From: Lysobacter_C sp966210725
GTDB lineage: Bacteria; Pseudomonadota; Gammaproteobacteria; Xanthomonadales; Xanthomonadaceae
NCBI GenBank assembly: GCA_966210725.1
Contig: CBIHLN010000036.1
Location: forward strand, 1 to 23,622
Length of the DNA: 23,622 nt
Direction: 5' to 3'
Below, piece by piece: positions 23,560 to 23,622 of this stretch (position 1 is the stretch's first letter; the number at the start of each line of letters is the position of its first letter). The position numbers and the translations under genes were made by a program. The notes under the pieces are model-generated. The model was not told the origin of the DNA, did not search any database, and saw only the letters and a list, made by a program, of their open reading frames with translations.

Positions 23560-23583
23560 ATCCTTGCATCGGGATAAAAGGAT
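23560..23583 (-). promoter_or_regulatory. Operator-like palindrome upstream of metK
   Basis: ATCCTT (23560-23565) and AAGGAT (23578-23583) flank 12 bases containing CATCGGGAT, the 9-mer also found before metF. It lies 10 bases before the metK ATG. A possible -10 TATCAT on the minus strand at 23597-23592 would put the site just downstream of the transcription start, where a repressor could block RNA polymerase. Confidence 0.55.
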
Positions 23584-23622
23584 GGGCGCGCATGATACAG
23601 GTTCGGCCCGCGGGTCGCATCG

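Overview
This is a high-GC chromosomal window from a gammaproteobacterium, most likely Lysobacteraceae/Xanthomonadaceae (Lysobacter, Luteimonas, Stenotrophomonas or Xanthomonas relatives). That placement is inferred from protein sequence style, the thiS-thiG-trmB order, GTAG-headed REP palindromes, and a MetK with lineage-type insertions; no database search was possible. Almost everything is ordinary core genome. I see no prophage, transposase, CRISPR array or defence island.

Layout. 1-3139: a soluble histidine kinase converges on a GGDEF-EAL-REC protein whose catalytic motifs are largely lost; a nested cluster of four REP palindromes lies between them, and the first palindrome supplies the kinase stop codon. 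3198-6358 (minus): secreted M28 peptidase, MscL channel, fumarylacetoacetate-hydrolase-family enzyme and a small membrane protein. 6424-6795: stand-alone Rieske protein. 6834-8684 (minus): SLC13-type transporter with RCK_C domains. 8851-10669 (minus): thiS-thiG-trmB. 10887-12734: GDSL-esterase autotransporter. 12800-12873: tRNA-Gly(CCC) with promoter and terminator. 12987-14365: RimB-like protease and RimK, overlapping by 4 bases. 14366-14799: a 434-base gap with direct repeats and a strong terminator, possibly a small-RNA gene. 14800-16822: OmpR-type regulator and sensor kinase (ColRS/VgrRS-like). 16967-17884 (minus): branched-chain aminotransferase. 17980-19449 (minus): two diverged paralogues of a small secreted four-cysteine family. 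19547-23549 (minus): metF, ahcY and metK of the methionine/SAM cycle.

The best-supported regulatory content is in the SAM-cycle block. ahcY carries a textbook SAH riboswitch, with stems P1 and P2 and the pseudoknot all traceable by hand, and ends in a UUCG-loop terminator. metK and metF lack this riboswitch but share a palindromic motif containing an identical 9-mer directly upstream of their starts, suggesting one common repressor (a SahR-like ArsR protein is the family precedent). The cycle thus appears to be controlled at both RNA and DNA level.

The candidates for something less described are the degenerate c-di-GMP protein with its soluble kinase, the putative small RNA at about 14490-14616 behind tandem TTAACG repeats, and the paired YHWAGMS/HRHxGC secreted proteins. 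None of these can be called a new system from sequence alone.
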